A DNA stretch of 46,813 nucleotides from a virus. The stretch spans positions 1-46,813 of IMG/VR virus record IMGVR_UViG_3300050132_000140; one strand, 5' to 3'. Below, piece by piece: positions 21,706 to 29,990 of this stretch. A program made the translations under genes and the position numbers. Within the stretch, counting starts at the first letter, position 1. Every line of letters starts with the position of its first letter. The notes beneath the pieces were generated by a model that saw only the letters and a program-made list of their open reading frames with translations, made no database searches and had not been told where the DNA came from.

Positions 21706-22440
21706 ATGACATCTCCACAGACTGATTATCGCACACTCCGCACCTCTAAATTCCAAACCTCTAATCCAGAAGTCATTTTACGATATCCCAATCGTTATGA
21801 TGTATGCCCTAATTGCGGCGGGCCAAAAGGAAAAAGGAATCGTACTTGCGCCGCGTGTTGGGAACCGCTACGGTTGAAAATCGAGCAACCATTGGACCCT
21901 GCTATAAAATATATCGCTCTAACTTGTGGGTACTTTGCTGTTATTGACGCCGAAGACTTCGCTGTTGTTAATCAGTATACTTGGTTCGCTCATATAGCAC
22001 GCCGAAAGGATGGAGAGATAATAGCAGTTTACGCGGCATGTGGAATCAAGTCAGAAGATGGCCGCTCGCACACCGTAAAACTTCATCGGTTTATTATGAA
22101 AGTGTCTGATCCTAAAATCGAAGTCGATCACTGGGACCATAATGGCCTAAATTGTCGGCGCTACAATCTTCGAGTTACAGATAGATCGGGGAATATTTTT
22201 AACCGAAGGATTAGGCGAGATAATTCGAGCGGGTTTAAGGGAGTCCGGCAACGTACAGGGTATCAACGATGGAAGGCAATGATAGGAGTCGAGAAAAGGC
22301 GTATATATCTTGGAGATTTTGCGTCAGCCATTGAAGCCGCCCGCGCTTACGATGTTGCCGCGCTACAATATCATAAGGAATTTGCTTTGACGAATGTGAT
22401 GCTGGGGCTGCTGCCCCCACTGGAGATAAATAATGGCTGA
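21706..22440 (+). CDS. HNH homing endonuclease with AP2 domain, copy 1
   Basis: 244 residues from ATG 21706, which has AGGAG 6 nt upstream; upstream in-frame codons lack a ribosome site. An N-terminal zinc ribbon (CPNCGG...TCAACW) is followed by the HNH core (KLHRFIMK, EVDHWDHNGLNCRRYNLR) and an AP2 DNA-binding domain (SGFKGVRQRTGYQRWKAMIG, YLGDFASAIEAARAYD). It is a free-standing mobile endonuclease between TerL and the next late gene. It is more AT-rich than its neighbours. Two related genes lie at 29322 and 36958. Its stop overlaps the next gene's start. Confidence 0.9.
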   Translation: MTSPQTDYRTLRTSKFQTSNPEVILRYPNRYDVCPNCGGPKGKRNRTCAACWEPLRLKIEQPLDPAIKYIALTCGYFAVIDAEDFAVVNQYTWFAHIARRKDGEIIAVYAACGIKSEDGRSHTVKLHRFIMKVSDPKIEVDHWDHNGLNCRRYNLRVTDRSGNIFNRRIRRDNSSGFKGVRQRTGYQRWKAMIGVEKRRIYLGDFASAIEAARAYDVAALQYHKEFALTNVMLGLLPPLEINNG

Positions 22441-22906
22441 TAGATCGTATATTTACTGCCCTCGCTGTGAAGCTGCGAGCGTGAAGATGGAACTGGTACG
22501 AGAGATGACGGAATTCAAATGCGCGAACGGGCATTCCTTCGTGTACTCTCAATTGACCGAAGCAACGAAGATTCCCTTGGCCTTCATGGAGAAACCGAAC
22601 GTGGGCGACACCAAAGCAGAATTTTTCGTAAACGCTGAAATCTTAGCGAAGTTCCGCGCTAAATATCCAAATCAAGGCAACTCCACCGTCAATTCCATTC
22701 TCGCCCTCTTTCTTGACGATGACCTCGTAGTGATCGACGGCAAGCAAGCCCGCGAGATGAAGAAGTTGGGCATCAAGAACGGTGCTGAGATGCTTTCGGC
22801 GGCGCAGAACAACGCAACGCTCGAAGGGGAAAACAACGATCTCAAGAGCAAACTGGAGTTCATTCGCACGATGTTTAAGGGCGCAGATGTAGAAAGTCCT
22901 ATCTAG
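22433..22906 (+). CDS. zinc-ribbon phage protein upstream of portal
   Basis: 157 residues. The N-terminal ribbon has CPRC and a second half around FKCANGHSF. The middle (AEFFVNAEILAKFRAKYPNQ, VNSILALFLDDD) looks like a small DNA- or protein-binding fold with a possible RHH character. The C-terminus is a helical coil (NATLEGENNDLKSKLEFIRT). GGAG lies 8-9 nt upstream of ATG 22433. Possibly a packaging accessory; not identified. Confidence 0.6.
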   Translation: MADRSYIYCPRCEAASVKMELVREMTEFKCANGHSFVYSQLTEATKIPLAFMEKPNVGDTKAEFFVNAEILAKFRAKYPNQGNSTVNSILALFLDDDLVVIDGKQAREMKKLGIKNGAEMLSAAQNNATLEGENNDLKSKLEFIRTMFKGADVESPI

Positions 22907-22945
22907 GTTATGGCCCTTTCTTGCGCTCTGCTATAAAATCGGGTC

Positions 22946-24739
22946 GTGACTATACTTGGCGAGCGGCCCGAGCTTCAATTAGAGCAAGAGGTTATTGAGT
23001 GGACTGAAAGTGTCTATTCTGAAGCAGAACAAGAGTTGTTCGACTCGCCTGATACGAAACTTGTGACCAAGTTAATCGACTTTATTGAAGGTCGCCAGTG
23101 GTCAAACAAGGCTCGCTTCGGTCGCTCCCGCCCGGTTTCCAACAAACTCTTCAAGCAGTTCATCGAAACGGTAGGACTCCTCACCGACATCCAGCCGGAT
23201 TTCGCTGTCACGTTCAACGACAAACTGGGCGGGTACTCAGAACTCGAAAAACTCCTCAATCGCATGATTGGGGATTGGGCTCTCTCGTCTGAGTTCGAGA
23301 TGGAACTCACGCAGACTGTCATCTACGGTCTGATTCATACCGGGTTCGCGAAGGTGCAATGGAACGGCGCTCTCTGCAACGGGATCGGTGACAATGAGTA
23401 CGAAACGTACTCTCCTGTAAACTTGATGCAGATTGGCGCGGTTCGTCATCTCCAGGATGCCGAGTGCGTGATCGGTCGCAAAGCGGTAACACTTCCGTAT
23501 CTCGTTCGACGGTACGGCAAGGTAGCTGAGCAGGTGCGTCCAGACTTCCGTATGAATGATATTGGCGGGGAGATGCAGCGGCCCGGTCGCATTGGAAAAG
23601 GGCAATGGGCATCACTCTCTCCGGTACTGAAGAAGTTACTTGGCGAAGAGTCCGCTCCTGTGCGTTCGAAGTATCCGCGCACGATGCTCAAAGAATTCTG
23701 GATGAAGGATGACGCCGTTTGGAACGGGCGCGAGAGCATCATCGTTGGCGATGAACTCTGTAACTGGTCCTATCGCGTAGAGCCTGGAATGAAGCTATAT
23801 CCGCGTGGCCGGGTAGTCATCACCGCAGGCGGCAAGGTGCTGGAAGACAATCCAAATCCATACTGGCATGGAAAGTTCCCATTCGCGCAGTATCGCCCAT
23901 ATCGAGTGCCGTGGAAGTTCGCGGGACTTTCCATTTTGGAGCCCCAGGCCGCGATGCAGAACATCATCAACCGGATTTCTGGCGGGATCATGGACATGAT
24001 TAAGTCTGCCATTGATCCAACACTGGTAGCGCAGAAGGGTGCGCTCTCGCAGAGCGATTGGGACTCGATTGATCCGGGTGCCCCAGGCGGCAAGATCGGC
24101 CACAATAATAACTTCCAGCCTCCAAAGTTCCAGAATACGAAAGACCTCCCTGCTTACGTGATGCAGATGAAAAACGATATTGAGCGCGACATGAGCGAAA
24201 CCTCTGGCGCGGCGGCAATGTCGCAGTTGATGCAGAAGAAGCAGGTTCCGAGCGGTGACTCGCTGGACACGATTATGAACAGCCGGTCAACTCCGATTCG
24301 GCTCGCCGGTCGTTCGCTCGCGTCGTTTATGATCGAGGTAGGAAGTATGGTCACAGCAAACACGCTTCAGTTCTCCAACTCCGATCATCGCATTGCAAAA
24401 TACGGCGCAGAGGGAATCACCTCGCACGACTGCACTCCGATCTACGGAAACTTCATTCGTACAGGGATGGAGCCGGAAGAGTTCGTCAAACAAGCGAACT
24501 TTGGGATTAGCAAAGGAACCCTGCTTGCGCTGGATGGTCAAGAGGATATCCAAGTCGCATTCGCATTGCGAAAGGTTCACGATATCTCTCGTCGCGGCCT
24601 ATTCCGTATCATCGGTCGCCACAAGCATACCAACTTCGACATTGATCAGAATGACGCTGAGTTGCTTGAGGAAGCGTTGGTGCAGGCAAAGATTGGCGCG
24701 GCGGTTGGGGGCGGCGCAAAACCTCACGGGAAGAAATAA
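22946..24739 (+). CDS. portal protein
   Basis: 597 residues, GTG start. Features: acidic N-terminal helix, FIEGRQWSNKARFGRSRPVSNKLF-like entry, DIQPDFAVTF, conserved NLMQIGAVRHLQDAEC, wing-region PYRVPWKFAGLSILEPQAAM, and the stem/clip region QNIINRISGGIMDMIKSA. This composition and the position after TerL and before scaffold and capsid genes fit the portal of short-tailed phages. It forms the dodecameric ring through which DNA passes. Residues 384-395 (IGHNNNFQPPKF) recur exactly in the 58-residue protein at 36748. No strong ribosome site is seen before GTG. Confidence 0.85.
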   Translation: MTILGERPELQLEQEVIEWTESVYSEAEQELFDSPDTKLVTKLIDFIEGRQWSNKARFGRSRPVSNKLFKQFIETVGLLTDIQPDFAVTFNDKLGGYSELEKLLNRMIGDWALSSEFEMELTQTVIYGLIHTGFAKVQWNGALCNGIGDNEYETYSPVNLMQIGAVRHLQDAECVIGRKAVTLPYLVRRYGKVAEQVRPDFRMNDIGGEMQRPGRIGKGQWASLSPVLKKLLGEESAPVRSKYPRTMLKEFWMKDDAVWNGRESIIVGDELCNWSYRVEPGMKLYPRGRVVITAGGKVLEDNPNPYWHGKFPFAQYRPYRVPWKFAGLSILEPQAAMQNIINRISGGIMDMIKSAIDPTLVAQKGALSQSDWDSIDPGAPGGKIGHNNNFQPPKFQNTKDLPAYVMQMKNDIERDMSETSGAAAMSQLMQKKQVPSGDSLDTIMNSRSTPIRLAGRSLASFMIEVGSMVTANTLQFSNSDHRIAKYGAEGITSHDCTPIYGNFIRTGMEPEEFVKQANFGISKGTLLALDGQEDIQVAFALRKVHDISRRGLFRIIGRHKHTNFDIDQNDAELLEEALVQAKIGAAVGGGAKPHGKK

Positions 24740-24755
24740 AACATGCTTTGGGTAC

Positions 24756-24783
24756 TTGACCTTTTGTAACAACGGTTCAGAAT
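24756..24783 (+). promoter_or_regulatory. putative promoter for the capsid gene block
   Basis: TTGACC (24756-24761), 16 nt, CAGAAT (24778-24783), 80 bp before the small basic peptide gene. The ACTTGAC context resembles the leftward promoter candidates. It could boost capsid-gene expression. Confidence 0.4.
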
Positions 24784-24862
24784 AGAAATCGAGGGTAGTT
24801 ATTTTAACCCTGACCGGAGTGCAGGCTCCGTTAACAAACCGTGATCCGCGAGGAGAAAAGAT

Positions 24863-24946
24863 ATGGCCCGCAAAATGGGAAAGAAACACGTTGGCAAGCG
24901 TCATGGCAAGCGTGCCGCGAAGCGCGTTGCAAAGCGCGTGAAGTAG
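24863..24946 (+). CDS. 27-residue protamine-like basic peptide
   Basis: Read by hand: ATG 24863 to TAG 24944-24946, preceded by AGGAGAAAA 2 nt upstream. The peptide starts MARKMGKKHVGKRHGKRAAK and consists almost only of K, R, H, A, G and V; about half its residues are basic. It sits between portal and scaffold/capsid genes, flanked by a promoter candidate and a strong hairpin. A role in neutralising DNA or RNA or as a capsid-internal peptide is possible. It is too short for any family call. Confidence 0.6.
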   Translation: MARKMGKKHVGKRHGKRAAKRVAKRVK

Positions 24947-24965
24947 TCAGGAACCCAACCATTAA

Positions 24966-24991
24966 CGATGGGGAGCTTAGGCTCCCCATCG
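24966..24991 (+). other. strong hairpin, 11-bp stem, TTAG loop
   Basis: CGATGGGGAGC and GCTCCCCATCG are perfect arms around TTAG. It lies 19 bp after the basic-peptide stop and 22 bp before the next GTG. No T tract follows, so an intrinsic terminator is incomplete; RNase processing or mRNA stabilisation is plausible. Confidence 0.7.
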
Positions 24992-25013
24992 CAACATCCG
25001 AGGAGCAATTCCC

Positions 25014-25202
25014 GTGACCAAGATTAACAAGAGCATTACCTCGAATACGTTTGGCGAAGACGTTGTGCAGCCGACGATCAAACTCAACAAAGGGACGATG
25101 ACTGTTGTCGGGGCGATGGTGAACGACAGGCCGATTCCCGAGCGTGGTTTCAGCGTTAACGTGAAGACCGGTCATCCAGTGACCCCTTCGGACAAAAGGT
25201 AG
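25014..25202 (+). CDS. small late protein, unknown
   Basis: 62 residues with GTG start and AGGAG 8-9 nt upstream. It is beta-rich: NTFGEDVVQPTIKLNKGTMT, VVGAMVNDRPIPERGFSVNV. No charged cluster or metal motif. Located in the head-gene block, perhaps a minor head protein. Confidence 0.6.
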   Translation: MTKINKSITSNTFGEDVVQPTIKLNKGTMTVVGAMVNDRPIPERGFSVNVKTGHPVTPSDKR

Positions 25203-25205
25203 CCA

Positions 25206-25565
25206 ATGCCGCCGACCTCTGCGCCTCCGAGCTTCTATAGCAACATCGCCGCGATGGGTCAAGGTGGTGCGCCGTCAATGGGCAAAAAGCCTGGACCGGA
25301 TGGCAAAAATGACGACGCGGAACTGATGCAGGCGTTCTCCGGGATTTTCAAAGTCTTCGAAAAAATCAAGAAACTCAAGCCGGAAGCTGGTCCAAAACTT
25401 CAGCCCGCCTACGATGCGATTAAATCAGTCATCGTGGATGTGTTAAAGAAAGACCCGAAGGAAGTCGAGCCCGCGCCTGAAACATCTGCGCCGCCCACGC
25501 CTCCTGCCGGTAATGAACCTCCGCCTCCGCCTGCTGATGGTGGGGACGAATCGCACACGGCTTAG
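25206..25565 (+). CDS. head-block protein with Pro-rich C-terminus
   Basis: 119 residues. The N-terminus is flexible (MPPTSAPPSFYSNIAAMGQG). A helical core is at ~40-85 (AELMQAFSGIFKVFEKIKKL, YDAIKSVIVDVLKKDPKEVE). The last 30 residues are rich in Pro. The Pro-rich tail could act as an assembly linker. It lies immediately before the scaffold-like gene, suggesting an assembly role. Confidence 0.6.
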   Translation: MPPTSAPPSFYSNIAAMGQGGAPSMGKKPGPDGKNDDAELMQAFSGIFKVFEKIKKLKPEAGPKLQPAYDAIKSVIVDVLKKDPKEVEPAPETSAPPTPPAGNEPPPPPADGGDESHTA

Positions 25566-25584
25566 GCCGGGAAGGTAAAGACAG

Positions 25585-26298
25585 ATGGCGTTACTGGACG
25601 ATTTGGAAGGTATCCTTGGGAAAGACGCAATCGACAAGATTAAGGCCGATCCGCGTGTGAGTCAGCGAGCGATCAAGGCAGATGAATTGTTAGGGTACTA
25701 TGACGGCGATGAGCCGACCGCGCCGCCAGCCAAAGTTGAACCGAAGGTGGAGCCGGTAAAAGTTACCAGTCTAGGCATGGACATGGCAGCATTGCTGGCC
25801 GGGATCGACAAGTCTCTGGATGCGAAGTTGGGCACCATCGGGAAAACGATTGACGACAAGATTGATGCAGCGGTTAAGACTCGCGGAGCCGAACTTGCAG
25901 GGAACGCTTCCAGTATCGCCCTGCGGAACGCTGATGAATTGAACCGTGTGTATCGCCGTCACGAAAAAGATTTTGGCGAGGATTTCGACTCGACCGCGTT
26001 CAATACCTTCGTAGAGACTCAGAAGAAGGCGGGGCGAGGTTTCAACTCCGTCACTGAAGCCTACGAAGCGATGACCGCCGACAAGCGCACTGACAAGACA
26101 GTTGAGGAGCGCGTCCGAGAGCAGTTGAAGACGCGAAGTTCCGCGCAGAATGTTCCAGGTGTTACCCCTCCGTCTGTCAAGAGCCCGCTGGGAGTTTTCA
26201 TGGCTCGCGGCAAGGCGGAAGGTGGAGCGGATACAGCAGTAAGCAAGGCGGCTGCGATGCTGGCAGCGCGGCGAGCTTCGCACGCCAACGCCGAATAG
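25585..26298 (+). CDS. capsid scaffold-like protein
   Basis: 237 residues, highly charged and mostly helical, with a Pro/Lys/Glu linker at ~48-60, long amphipathic helices (IDKSLDAKLGTIGKTIDDKI, RNADELNRVYRRHEKDFGED) and a basic Ala-rich C-terminus (AAAMLAARRASHANAE). Basic C-terminal ends of scaffolds bind the capsid protein. The position directly upstream of the major capsid gene supports the call. No protease motif is visible. Confidence 0.7.
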   Translation: MALLDDLEGILGKDAIDKIKADPRVSQRAIKADELLGYYDGDEPTAPPAKVEPKVEPVKVTSLGMDMAALLAGIDKSLDAKLGTIGKTIDDKIDAAVKTRGAELAGNASSIALRNADELNRVYRRHEKDFGEDFDSTAFNTFVETQKKAGRGFNSVTEAYEAMTADKRTDKTVEERVREQLKTRSSAQNVPGVTPPSVKSPLGVFMARGKAEGGADTAVSKAAAMLAARRASHANAE

Positions 26299-26369
26299 GA
26301 AGTAACCCGTAAGGCAAGGTACGGTACGGAAAGGCAAGTTTGATTCGGCCTCGTGCCACAGGAGATTTT

Positions 26370-27338
26370 ATGCCTCTGCCTTATGGAGATATTAGTGCAG
26401 TCACCGTCGCAGAAATCGTGCCGAACATCGTTGACAATTATTACAAGGTGTCTCCGACATTCGCATTGATCTTCAAGGGTGACACGGTGCGGCCCTTCCC
26501 TGGAGGCACGCAGATTCAGCAGCCTATCCAGTATGCGCCGTTAAAGGCTGGTCCGTTCGCTGCTGGTTCGACGTTCGATATCAGCTACGTGAACACCGAT
26601 ACGGCCATGACGTTTTTGGTGAAGTTCTACTACGCAAACGTGACCATCCAGGGCACGCAATTGCCAATCAATCGCGGCGATAACGCGGTGATGAGCTTCA
26701 TCGAAGAGAAGATGGTGAATGGCTCTCAGGCACTTGCTGCGGCACTTGCAGCCGACCTCTACGGAGACGGCCAGGGAACGGTAACGTCCCAGATCGCGCT
26801 CGACGGCCTGCTTGCCGCCTACGATGATGGCACGAACTATCCGTCTTACGGCGGACTGTCGCGTGCGGCTATCGGTTCCGGCGCGAACACCGGCATCAAC
26901 GGGTACTACCTGAACGTGGCTGGCCCGATATCGATCCCAACGCTTCAGAAGGCGTATGGACAAGCAACCTTCGGGAATCGTCAACCGAACCTGATTGCGA
27001 CCACGCAGGTTGTCTACAATTCGCTGTATAACAAAATGGTTCCCGCGCAGCGCGTGATGGATACCACCAGCGACTTGTTCTCCATCGGATTCCAGGCGCT
27101 TCGCTTTAACAATCAGCGATTGGTTGTCGATCACTATTGTCCTGCCGGATATATCTTCGGCATGAACACCGACTTCCTGAACGCGCACATCTCCGAGCAG
27201 GAATTGTTTGGCTTCGGCTTCACCGGCTTCAAGGAACTTCCGAACTCGGTTGACGCGGCTGGACAGCTTTGTTTCGGCGGAAACATCGTGACGAGCGCAC
27301 CGCGCTTGGGCTTCATCTGTGCAGGCGTAACCGCCTAG
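26370..27338 (+). CDS. major capsid protein
   Basis: 322 residues from ATG 26370 (MPLPYGDISAVTVAEIVPNI). AGGAG lies 4-6 nt upstream, better than the longer start at 26340. Its pattern fits HK97-fold capsid proteins of podovirus type: N-arm helix VTVAEIVPNIVDNYYKVSPT, E-loop-like strands, P-domain helix EEKMVNGSQALAAALAADLY, and later FNNQRLVVDHYCPAGYIFGM and TDFLNAHISEQELFGFGFTG. The location after scaffold and the strong hairpin just downstream support high-level expression. Confidence 0.88.
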   Translation: MPLPYGDISAVTVAEIVPNIVDNYYKVSPTFALIFKGDTVRPFPGGTQIQQPIQYAPLKAGPFAAGSTFDISYVNTDTAMTFLVKFYYANVTIQGTQLPINRGDNAVMSFIEEKMVNGSQALAAALAADLYGDGQGTVTSQIALDGLLAAYDDGTNYPSYGGLSRAAIGSGANTGINGYYLNVAGPISIPTLQKAYGQATFGNRQPNLIATTQVVYNSLYNKMVPAQRVMDTTSDLFSIGFQALRFNNQRLVVDHYCPAGYIFGMNTDFLNAHISEQELFGFGFTGFKELPNSVDAAGQLCFGGNIVTSAPRLGFICAGVTA

Positions 27339-27345
27339 AGGGATT

Positions 27346-27372
27346 TCAGGGGTGGATAACCTCCACCCCTGA
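27346..27372 (+). terminator. 10-bp hairpin after the capsid gene
   Basis: TCAGGGGTGG and CCACCCCTGA pair perfectly around a 7-nt loop, 7 bp after the capsid stop. No T tract, so it may protect the 3' end or only partly terminate. Hairpins at this place are common in phages. Confidence 0.5.
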
Positions 27373-27410
27373 GTACAAAAGTTACCGCCCAATCGGGCAG
27401 GGAGAAGAAT

Positions 27411-28013
27411 ATGGCGCTACTTGATTATCCAGTTTTCTCGGGAACCAATGCATACAACAGCATTGATACCTACGTTTCGACGCTCCCGAATGGCGGCGGT
27501 CTTGTACAGCCCGGTATCGCGGCCAAGATGCCGATTACCCCAGCTCTGGCGAACGTCAAGGGGCAGGGCGCTCCGCTGGTTCTGCGTTATATCCGGTTCA
27601 ACTCGACCGCGAATCCCGCCATTGGCGCGGCTCCCGGCCCGGTGTACTGGACGGATGCCACGTTTACCACAGTGAGTGGCGTCTCGACGGAGAGCGTCGG
27701 CGGTGTGAATATGATCGCCGGTTGCTTGCTCATCAATACCACGAATTATCCGGGATCACTGACCGGCGCAGCCCTGGCGACCGCACTGAATGGTAACTAC
27801 TGCTGGATCGCGGTGGCTGGATATGTTGCTGGCGTGACAAGCCCTGCCTCGATTGTGGCCGGTGATACCCTGATTGGCGCGGCGACCAACTTTACTTTGG
27901 CTCGCATTGCGGCTGGCTCGCAGCTCACCAACACTATGTTTGCCCGTGCATTGTCAACGGTTTCCGCCAACATTGCCGATATGTTGATCGGTGGATTCGA
28001 CTGGGAGTTCTAA
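27411..28013 (+). CDS. structural protein after capsid, possible decoration
   Basis: 200 residues, low charge, Ala/Gly/Thr-rich, beta-strand-like (GAPLVLRYIRFNSTANPAIG, GNYCWIAVAGYVAGVTSPAS). GGGAGAAGA is just upstream of the ATG. The location right after the major capsid protein and the composition suggest a decoration or head-associated protein. No family recognised. Confidence 0.6.
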   Translation: MALLDYPVFSGTNAYNSIDTYVSTLPNGGGLVQPGIAAKMPITPALANVKGQGAPLVLRYIRFNSTANPAIGAAPGPVYWTDATFTTVSGVSTESVGGVNMIAGCLLINTTNYPGSLTGAALATALNGNYCWIAVAGYVAGVTSPASIVAGDTLIGAATNFTLARIAAGSQLTNTMFARALSTVSANIADMLIGGFDWEF

Positions 28014-28016
28014 GCC

Positions 28017-29189
28017 ATGTCTCTGACTATCACAGAAGTTGCTGACAGCGCAATGGTTCTTGGCCCGTCGAATAACGTTCGGACGTACCAGCTTACGCCG
28101 GGTGTGTCCGATTACGTGACTGGCGGATACCCGATTACTGCCGCGCAACTTGGGATGACGCGCCTCTACGGAGCGCACATCATCGCCAAGAATTCGTCTG
28201 GACTGCCGTATGGCACGGGGATCGCGTTTCCTTCTTCGTCTTTTGGGACGACCCCGACTCCTGCGACTTCGATCAATTTGTCTATCACGCAGCAAGGTGG
28301 CGGTGGCGTTGGATTGCCACTCACGACTGGCGCGGTTGCGACTGCGACTTTGAGCGCATTGACGACCAACGTCGCTACTGTGACCGCCGCAAACACGTTC
28401 CTTCCGGGGCAGTTCGTTGCCCTTCAGGGAGCGGCCAACGCGGGATTTGCTGACTTGAACGGTCTGATCGTCCAGGTCATCACGGCCTCTGCGACTGGAT
28501 TCACGTTCAACTACACTCACGCTAACGTGGCCTCGGGCGCAGACGTTGCGCTTACCGCGACCCAGATTACGGCTGCGACCGGCCCGTTGAATTCCGGCAC
28601 CGCCATTGCATCTACGAACTCAGCGCTGACGACGAATGTCGCCACGATCACGATTGCGAACACGTTCCAACCGGGGCAGTTCGTCGTCCTTCAGGGCTTC
28701 ACAAACCTTTTGGCGACGGCCTTCAATGGCTACATCGTGGAGGTTATCACCGCCACGGCGACGGGATTTACCTTCAACTTCAACCATGCGAACATCGCCA
28801 GCGCCGCCGATACTGGCACTGCTGCTTTGGTTGTAGCTCCTGGCAACGCTCCGATTACAGTTGGAAGGCCGTCTTCGATCTCGAACACGGCTCTCACGTC
28901 CAACGTCGTTTCTCTGACTTCGAACCAGCAGTTGTTTGCTGGACAAGTAGTGATCGTCCAGGGATTGACGGCAGGCGCAGCACTGAATGGGCAACTCTTG
29001 CAAGTCATCTCGACCGGGCTCACAAACGCTCTGTTCGAGGCGAACATCAAGAACGCGAATATCGGCACTGCCGCTGATATCGGCGTAGCACTCCCGCTCG
29101 TCGCTGGACCTTCGACGGCTATGAGTGAAGTGCCAGCCGGAACCAACTTGAGCGGCCTGAATCTGTTCTTGGAAGTTCGCGGGTACTAA
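28017..29189 (+). CDS. structural protein with three 89-residue repeats
   Basis: 390 residues. After an N-terminal domain (residues 1-110) come three repeats starting at 114, 203 and 292, exactly 89 residues apart. Each holds ALTTNVATVT or a variant, then PGQFVxLQG, NGxIVEVITA, TGFTFNxxHANIAS and AADxG. The repeats are beta-rich, Ig-like modules of a fibre or capsid decoration. The start overlaps nothing but follows the previous stop by 3 nt. The third repeat is the most diverged. Confidence 0.7.
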   Translation: MSLTITEVADSAMVLGPSNNVRTYQLTPGVSDYVTGGYPITAAQLGMTRLYGAHIIAKNSSGLPYGTGIAFPSSSFGTTPTPATSINLSITQQGGGGVGLPLTTGAVATATLSALTTNVATVTAANTFLPGQFVALQGAANAGFADLNGLIVQVITASATGFTFNYTHANVASGADVALTATQITAATGPLNSGTAIASTNSALTTNVATITIANTFQPGQFVVLQGFTNLLATAFNGYIVEVITATATGFTFNFNHANIASAADTGTAALVVAPGNAPITVGRPSSISNTALTSNVVSLTSNQQLFAGQVVIVQGLTAGAALNGQLLQVISTGLTNALFEANIKNANIGTAADIGVALPLVAGPSTAMSEVPAGTNLSGLNLFLEVRGY

Positions 29190-29213
29190 CGGCTAAGACC
29201 GTGAAGTGATATT

Positions 29214-29240
29214 TGGGGTCAAGCTAACCGCTTGGCCCTA
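29214..29240 (+). terminator. intrinsic terminator with T-rich tail
   Basis: TGGGGTCAAGC and GCTTGGCCCTA form an 11-bp stem including two G-U pairs around TAACC, followed by TTGTTCTTT. Of all hairpins in the window this is the only one with a proper T-rich run. It ends the structural gene at 29189 and separates it from the HNH insertion. Confidence 0.65.
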
Positions 29241-29260
29241 TTGTTCTTTAGAGGTACAAT
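29232..29260 (+). promoter_or_regulatory. putative promoter of HNH gene 2
   Basis: TTGGCC (29232-29237), 17 nt, TACAAT (29255-29260), about 60 bp before ATG 29322. The -35 lies inside the terminator stem. It suggests the mobile gene brings its own promoter. Confidence 0.45.
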
Positions 29261-29321
29261 GAAAGGGAAGCCGAGGCAGCAACCCCGGCTTATATGACAT
29301 AACCTCTTCGGGAGAGAGATC

Positions 29322-29990
29322 ATGGCAACCCCTAAAAAAGTATACGATACGTATGCGTATTATCACAATGAATGTCCGCAGTGTGGAGGCAGTAAAAATA
29401 AGTATGCCAAAACGTGTAGAACGTGCAAAGAGGCTAGGCCGATCATTGTACAACCCGACGATCAAACTATCCGTTTCATCGCGCTAACACAAGGGCAGAA
29501 AACGGTCGTTTTGGTAGAACATTATAAATGGCTCGCGCAATGGAAATGGTCGGCATTGTGGAACCCAGATATCCAAGGATATTATGCGGTACGAAATCTA
29601 CCAAGAATTGACGGTAAGCGGAGTGGGTTTGCCTTGATGCATCGGGTAATACTTGGATTAGAATCTGGGGATGTGCGCCAAGGAGATCATATAAACCATG
29701 ATACCCTCGATAACCGACTGGGGTTTAATTTAAGAATTGCGACTCCTTCGCAAAATTCACAAAACCAGAGGCTTAGGAGTGACAATATCTCTGGGGTAGC
29801 TGGTGTTAGTTGGGATGCAAATAGAAGAAAATGGCACGTATCTATTACCGTAGATAAAAGAGTAATTCACTTGGGGCGGTTTGATTCTTTTGAACTAGCT
29901 GTGCAAGTAAGAAGGGAAGCCGTTATTCAGCATCATGGGAATTTTGCATGTGAGGGTAAACAGTGCCAATCATTCCAAATAGCGCAATAG
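29322..29990 (+). CDS. HNH homing endonuclease with AP2 domain, copy 2
   Basis: 222 residues, GAGAGA upstream of ATG. Zinc ribbon (CPQCGGSKNKYAKTCRTC), then HNH core (LMHRVILGLE, QGDHINHDTLDNRLGFNLR, NSQNQRLR) and an AP2 domain (ISGVAGVSWDANRRKWHVSI, HLGRFDSFELAVQVRREAV). Same domain order as copies 1 and 3. It has its own promoter candidate and terminator upstream. It overlaps the next gene by 28 bp, and the first ~20 codons of that gene are AT-rich like the HNH gene. The element may therefore have supplied the new 5' end. Confidence 0.9.
   Translation: MATPKKVYDTYAYYHNECPQCGGSKNKYAKTCRTCKEARPIIVQPDDQTIRFIALTQGQKTVVLVEHYKWLAQWKWSALWNPDIQGYYAVRNLPRIDGKRSGFALMHRVILGLESGDVRQGDHINHDTLDNRLGFNLRIATPSQNSQNQRLRSDNISGVAGVSWDANRRKWHVSITVDKRVIHLGRFDSFELAVQVRREAVIQHHGNFACEGKQCQSFQIAQ

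Noticed and set aside
22908-22946. Promoter with TATAAA just before the portal gene
   Set aside because: No acceptable -35 box, and the -10 is only 8 bp from the start codon, leaving almost no leader.
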